Assembly: GCA_035575035.1 (NCBI GenBank)
Contig: DATLYH010000054.1
Location: forward strand, 1-27,951
Reading direction: 5' to 3'
DNA: 27,951 bases
Origin: DATLYH01 sp035575035
Lineage (GTDB): Bacteria; Planctomycetota; Planctomycetia; Gemmatales; Gemmataceae
Every line of letters begins with the position of its first letter. The stretch's first letter is position 1. A model generated the notes under the pieces. The model was not told the DNA's origin. It did no database searches and saw nothing but the letters and a program-made list of their open reading frames with translations. Below, in pieces: positions 24,757 to 27,951 of this stretch. A program made the position numbers and the translations under genes.

Positions 24757-25967
24757 GACGTGTTCTTGTCCTTCTCCCGGGCGAGAAACGTCACCCGGGC
24801 CCGCATCTCGGGGCGGAGGTGCGTGTCGCCGGGCGGCACGTCGATCTGTACCCGGACCGAGACACTTGCCTTGCTGCGGTTGGCTTCGGGCATCAAGCGG
24901 ACCACCCGGCCGCGATAGACGGTGTCGGACGGCGCCTCGGTGCGGATCTCGCACTCCTGCCCCTTGAAAACGGCGTTCAGGTCGCGCTCGCTGACATCGA
25001 CATCGACCTCCAGTTTGGTCAGGTCGGCCATATCGCACAGGCTGGCGGAGAGGCCGTTGGAGAAGGCCTCGGGGCGGACGGTGTTGCCGACCTCGGCCCG
25101 CTTGACCAGGATGGTGCCGCTGATGGGAGCAACCACCGTGGTGCAGTCGAGGTCGTACTTGGCACTGTCCCGCTGGGCCACGGCGTGCTTGTAGGCGCTC
25201 TCGGCCTTGGCAATCTCTTCCTCGCGCCAGCCCTTCTCCATCAGGATGTAGGCCTGGCGGAGCTGCTCAACCTTGGCCTCGGCCTGACTCAGCCGGCTCT
25301 CGACCCGGACAATCTCCTCAGCGGCGGCGGCGGTCCGGGAGCGATGCAGCCGCGACAGTTCATCGCGGAGTTGCTCGCGCAGCAATTCCGCCTCGCGCAA
25401 GGCAGCCTCGGCCTGCTTTCGCTCCTCGGGGCGGTTGCCGTTCTTCAGCTTTTCCCACTCGGCCCGCGCCTGTTCGGCCAGGGCAGCCAGGCGGTTGTAC
25501 TCGAACTCATACTTGGTGCGGTCGAGCTCGGCCAACGGCTGTCCCTTCTCGACGTACTGGCCCTCCTCGATGTACAGCTTGACCACCTCACCGCCGACCT
25601 TGGGACTGACCTGCACGCGCTGCACGGGGATGATGTAGCCGCCGGCCACCAGGGCCACCCGGCCCGATGGCTTCGTCAGTGGGGAGGTCGGCTCGGCGAC
25701 CGTCAGCTGGGGGCCGGCGGGTTTCTCCGCCTCCGCCACGGGCGCTGCGAAGTAGGCGCGGTAGCCGAGGAAGGCGCTGGCGCCGGCCAGTAGCACGCAG
25801 AGGGCCCATGGCAGCCAGGCGGAGGACGGCGCTGTCCGGGTCTGGTGCTCCGGCAGGCGCAGCGAACGGACCCGCTCCTTGAGCGAGACGGTCCGGCCCG
25901 ACGGTTCGGTCTGGGTGCCGACGGGCGGCGATGACACCGGGTGGTTATTGTCAAAGCGTTCACTCAT
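24750..25967 (-). CDS. HlyD/MacA-type membrane fusion protein (ABC exporter adaptor)
   Basis: 405 residues. A hydrophilic cytosolic N-terminus (about 1-50) leads into a single membrane-spanning helix (about 52-72). A lipoyl half (V-S-P-K-V-G-G-E-V-V-K-L, Y-V-E-K-G-Q-P-L-A) is followed by a long coiled-coil hairpin (about 145-260), the second half (V-V-A-P-I-S-G-T-I-L-V-K-R-A-E-V-G) and a beta-barrel segment. It differs from the lipoprotein adaptor at the far end of the locus, which argues for two separate tripartite pumps. AAGGAG with a 6-nt spacer supports ATG 25967. It is the first clear gene of the minus-strand efflux locus. Confidence 0.9.
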   Translation of the reverse strand: MSERFDNNHPVSSPPVGTQTEPSGRTVSLKERVRSLRLPEHQTRTAPSSAWLPWALCVLLAGASAFLGYRAYFAAPVAEAEKPAGPQLTVAEPTSPLTKPSGRVALVAGGYIIPVQRVQVSPKVGGEVVKLYIEEGQYVEKGQPLAELDRTKYEFEYNRLAALAEQARAEWEKLKNGNRPEERKQAEAALREAELLREQLRDELSRLHRSRTAAAAEEIVRVESRLSQAEAKVEQLRQAYILMEKGWREEEIAKAESAYKHAVAQRDSAKYDLDCTTVVAPISGTILVKRAEVGNTVRPEAFSNGLSASLCDMADLTKLEVDVDVSERDLNAVFKGQECEIRTEAPSDTVYRGRVVRLMPEANRSKASVSVRVQIDVPPGDTHLRPEMRARVTFLAREKDKNTSK

Positions 25968-26121
25968 GAGGAACTCCTTGCGGACGGCTGCGGTGGTGCT
26001 CGCCTGTCCGGGAGCCGTTGGCAGGCGGGGCGGTCATGGCCGGTTTCTTCTTGCGTTTCCAGGCCGGCGGTGGCTCGGCTTCCAGGTAACTACCCAGGAT
26101 ATCGAGGCTAAGATCCAGCAT
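25960..26121 (-). CDS. Possible small protein upstream of the efflux locus, unrecognised
   Basis: A 53-codon frame whose stop (25962-25960) overlaps the first codons of the adaptor by 8 bases. The peptide has a hydrophobic start (M-L-D-L-S-L-D-I-L-G-S-Y-L), then E-P-P-P-A-W-K-R-K-K-K-P and a hydrophilic tail. No Shine-Dalgarno precedes the ATG. It could be a leader peptide coupled to the adaptor, or chance open frame in GC-rich DNA. I do not recognise it. Confidence 0.22.
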   Translation of the reverse strand: MLDLSLDILGSYLEAEPPPAWKRKKKPAMTAPPANGSRTGEHHRSRPQGVPHE

Positions 26122-26462
26122 TTTTTGACAGGGGAGAGAATACCTTCTTTGACCGGGAAACAGTAGGTGAGATATCCCCGGCTCATTATTGTACCCAACC
26201 TGGGTTGGCCGACCAACCAAGTCAGCGGCGAATTCCCTCGCGGGGCAACCCGAAGGGGGCGGGCCGCGGGCTTGGGGTGGTGATTACCGCTTGATCGCCC
26301 GTGACCATAATCTGGCCGCACCAGTGGCTTCCCCGTCCCTGGTCCCGTGGACTTAATCTGCAGCGCGACAGCAACTTCCGGGAATGAGTGTGGCCCGGCA
26401 TCGTGTTTGCCATTGGTGGGGCGAACAACGATCCCGGTTCGCCCGATTCCAAGGAGCATGCG
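25968..26462. other. Divergent intergenic region, 495 bp
   Basis: This separates the efflux locus from the DUF1559 gene. It holds the doubtful small frame at 25960-26121, a minus-strand promoter candidate with overlapping inverted hexamers (26188-26218), and the DUF1559 Shine-Dalgarno at 26451-26456. No convincing plus-strand promoter was seen and nothing else could be assigned. Confidence 0.5.
26188..26218 (-). promoter_or_regulatory. Candidate promoter and operator of the efflux locus
   Basis: On the minus strand, TTGGTC (26216-26211) and TACAAT (26193-26188) are separated by 17 nt, a good sigma70-type pair. Alternating inverted hexamers, CCAACC (26195-26200), GGTTGG (26203-26208) and CCAACC (26213-26218), fill the spacer and overlap the -35 box, where a repressor could block polymerase. 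Transcription would start near 26181, about 210 nt before the adaptor. No regulator gene is visible in the window. Confidence 0.4.
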
Positions 26463-27488
26463 ATGAATCGTGTTCGTTCGGCGTTCACCCTGATCGAGGT
26501 GCTGGTGGTGATCGCCATCATCGGTACGTTGGTCGCGCTGCTGCTGCCGGCCGTCCAGAAAGCGCGGGAGGCGGCGAGCCGGCTGAAGTGCGGCAACAAC
26601 ATCCGGCAACTTACCCTCGCCGTGCACAACTACGAGTCGGCGATGGGGGCGTACCCGCCGAGCATGTACGCCCCGGCCGGAGGCACGTTCGGGACCAACA
26701 ACGGGTCGTGGTCGGTCCACGGCCGCATCCTGCCTTACATCGAGCAGGGCAACGCCGGGGTCCAGGTCGACCTGGAACGGGCGTGGGACGCCCAGCTCGC
26801 GACCGGCGTGCCCCAGAGCCGAATCCCGGTGTTCCTTTGCCCCGGCGAGGTGAACGACACCGTGCGGACCAGGAACGGGCAGCCTTATGTCTACCCCCAG
26901 AACTACGGGTTCAACTTCGGCACCTGGCAAGTGTGGGACCCGGTGAACGGGCAGGGCGGGGACGGGGTATTCTTCCCCAATGCCCGCCTGAAGTCGACCA
27001 ACATCACCGACGGCACGAGCAACACGCTGATGGTTGCCGAGGTGAAGGCATTCACGCCGTACGCCCGGAACATGACCTCGGCGGCCCCGGCCGTACCGCC
27101 CACCACGGCGGCGGAAGTCGCGGCCCTGGTGATCGCCGCCCCCGACAAGAAACTCGGCCCGGTGACGAACGACAACACCGGGCACACTGAGTGGCCGGAC
27201 GGGCGGGTCCACCATTGCGGGTTCACCACCGTGCTGACGCCGAACACCAGGGTACGGGCAGTGGTCGGCGGAACGGAGTACGACGCCGACTTCAATTCCC
27301 GCCAGGAGGGGAGCAGCGCGACGCTGCCGACCCGGGCTGCCATCACTGCCCGGAGCTACCACTCCGGCAGGATCGTGAACGTGGGGTTGATGGACGGCTC
27401 GGTGCGGTCCGTGAGCCCGGGCATCAGCCTGCAAGTTTGGCGGGCGCTGGGGACGCGGCAGGGAGGCGAGGTCGTGAGCGACTATTAG
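26463..27488 (+). CDS. DUF1559 protein with type II pseudopilin-like N-terminus
   Basis: 341 residues. The N-terminus has a prepilin-type methylation motif (R-S-A-F-T-L-I-E-V-L-V-V-I-A-I-I) with the +5 glutamate after the predicted cleavage site before F, followed by one long hydrophobic helix and L-L-P-A-V-Q-K-A-R-E-A-A-S-R, the hallmark of the large planctomycete DUF1559 family. Later family motifs include N-x-x-Q-L-x-L-A-V-H-N-Y, I-T-D-G-T-S-N-T-L-M-V-A-E and the C-terminal S-Y-H-S-G-x-x-N-V-x-L-M-D-G-S-V-R. The role is probably extracytoplasmic, in pseudopilus or surface structures, but undetermined. AAGGAG at 26451-26456 with a 6-nt spacer decides ATG 26463 over upstream in-frame starts. 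No other type II secretion gene is nearby. Confidence 0.93.
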   Translation: MNRVRSAFTLIEVLVVIAIIGTLVALLLPAVQKAREAASRLKCGNNIRQLTLAVHNYESAMGAYPPSMYAPAGGTFGTNNGSWSVHGRILPYIEQGNAGVQVDLERAWDAQLATGVPQSRIPVFLCPGEVNDTVRTRNGQPYVYPQNYGFNFGTWQVWDPVNGQGGDGVFFPNARLKSTNITDGTSNTLMVAEVKAFTPYARNMTSAAPAVPPTTAAEVAALVIAAPDKKLGPVTNDNTGHTEWPDGRVHHCGFTTVLTPNTRVRAVVGGTEYDADFNSRQEGSSATLPTRAAITARSYHSGRIVNVGLMDGSVRSVSPGISLQVWRALGTRQGGEVVSDY

Positions 27489-27522
27489 CGGGTGCGGGCA
27501 GGTGGCCCAAGTTTTAGCCGCG

Positions 27523-27951
27523 TCATGTCGCCCGGATGACGACGACGGTCGAATTGTCGGTGGCGCCCATCAAGTTGACCAGGTTGGTCAACCGGCGGGC
27601 GGCCATCTCGGCGGAGGTGGCCTCTCCTTGCAGCATCTGCTTCAGCTCGTCCGGTTTGACGTGGTTGGTTAGGCCGTCCGAGCAGACGATCACCCAGTCG
27701 CCGGGACTCATCTTGCCGTGGTACAGGCCTGGTTCGATATAGGGCTGGCCGCCCAGCGCCTGCTGCAGCTCGTTCTTGCGCGGATGGTCCTCGGCCTCCT
27801 CTGGGGTCAGCTGGCCTAGCTCCACCAGGCGGTTGACCAGCGTCTGGTCACGTGTCAGCTGGATTAGCCGGCCCTCGTGGAGGTGATAGGTGCGACTATC
27901 GCCGACGTGGCCGACAACAACGTTGCGGCCATCCACGTAGACCACCTCAGC
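27523..27951 (-). CDS. PP2C-type serine/threonine phosphatase, C-terminal part (5' end outside window)
   Basis: The frame stays open to the right edge, so only the last 142 codons or so are seen. V-V-G-H-V-G-D-S-R-T-Y is the PP2C motif containing a metal-binding aspartate. I-Q-L-T-R-D-Q-T-L-V and D-W-V-I-V-C-S-D-G-L-T-N-H-V are the next conserved blocks, and the family ends with the metal-binding D-N in A-T-D-N-S-T-V-V-V-I. Such Stp/PrpC-like enzymes oppose Hanks-type kinases, which are abundant in planctomycetes. No kinase lies within the window. The apparent GTG start at 27945 is not the true start, because codons upstream of it (A-E) continue the V-V-Y-V-D-G strand. Confidence 0.92.
   Translation of the reverse strand, partial: AEVVYVDGRNVVVGHVGDSRTYHLHEGRLIQLTRDQTLVNRLVELGQLTPEEAEDHPRKNELQQALGGQPYIEPGLYHGKMSPGDWVIVCSDGLTNHVKPDELKQMLQGEATSAEMAARRLTNLVNLMGATDNSTVVVIRAT

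Noticed and set aside
26291..26311. TTGATC ... CATAAT as a promoter for the DUF1559 gene
   Set aside because: The spacer is only 9 nt, far too short for a sigma70-type promoter.
26034..27434. 466-codon minus-strand frame
   Set aside because: It is antisense to the DUF1559 gene, whose prepilin motif and C-terminal signature are unmistakable.
1..27951. tRNA, rRNA or known riboswitch
   Set aside because: No cloverleaf with a T-loop/anticodon pattern, rRNA core sequence or recognisable riboswitch was found on reading both strands; a covariance-model search would be needed to exclude them fully.

Overview
The window looks like chromosomal DNA of a planctomycete, most likely of the Gemmata/Isosphaera side. 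Four things point there: GC-rich sequence throughout, a DUF1559 type-II pseudopilin-like protein, a large TIGR02604/HEAT/TIGR02603 cytochrome of the kind typical of Planctomycetes and Verrucomicrobia, and a planctomycete-style N-terminal 'VEQLEDRNLL' export tag on a PQQ-dehydrogenase-like protein. This is inferred from protein families; no rRNA or tRNA gene is present to confirm it.

Layout. 1-133: the last 43 codons of a transposase-like gene. 215-5843: housekeeping and exported-enzyme genes (inorganic pyrophosphatase, a secreted PQQ-dehydrogenase-like protein with an internal CHRD domain, a Tat-exported D-threonine-aldolase-like enzyme, a beta-propeller protein). 5854-11107 (minus strand): a methyltransferase directly abutting a 1040-residue membrane-bound dehydrogenase/c-type cytochrome protein, and a Gfo/Idh/MocA oxidoreductase. 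11486-12784 (plus): a LarA-like (DUF2088) protein. 12831-25967 (minus): a 13-kb efflux locus. 26463-27488 (plus): a DUF1559 protein. 27523-27951 (minus): the C-terminal part of a PP2C phosphatase that runs off the window.

The efflux locus reads, in transcription order: HlyD-type adaptor, ABC ATPase, FtsX/MacB-type permease 1, [inserted element], permease 2, permease 3, TolC-type outer-membrane protein, RND pump, lipoprotein adaptor. It appears to encode an ABC-type and an RND-type tripartite exporter that could share one outer-membrane channel.

The most striking observation is between permeases 1 and 2. A 548-bp segment (22067-22614) carries a four-helix-bundle S23/23S-rRNA-intervening-sequence-type gene. 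It is bounded by 33-bp inverted terminal repeats (30/33 identical) built from four heptamer units (AGTYCGT), and is flanked by a 5-bp direct repeat GTCAT. Removing the segment and one GTCAT copy restores an ATGA stop/start overlap between the two permeases, the same junction type still seen between the ATPase and permease 1. This looks like a small mobile or IVS-like element, with no transposase of its own, inserted in a protein-coding operon. Other heptamer or short tandem tracts (24729-24756, 11136-11165) and a palindrome present twice (3423-3456, 24659-24700) suggest several families of dispersed repeats in this genome.
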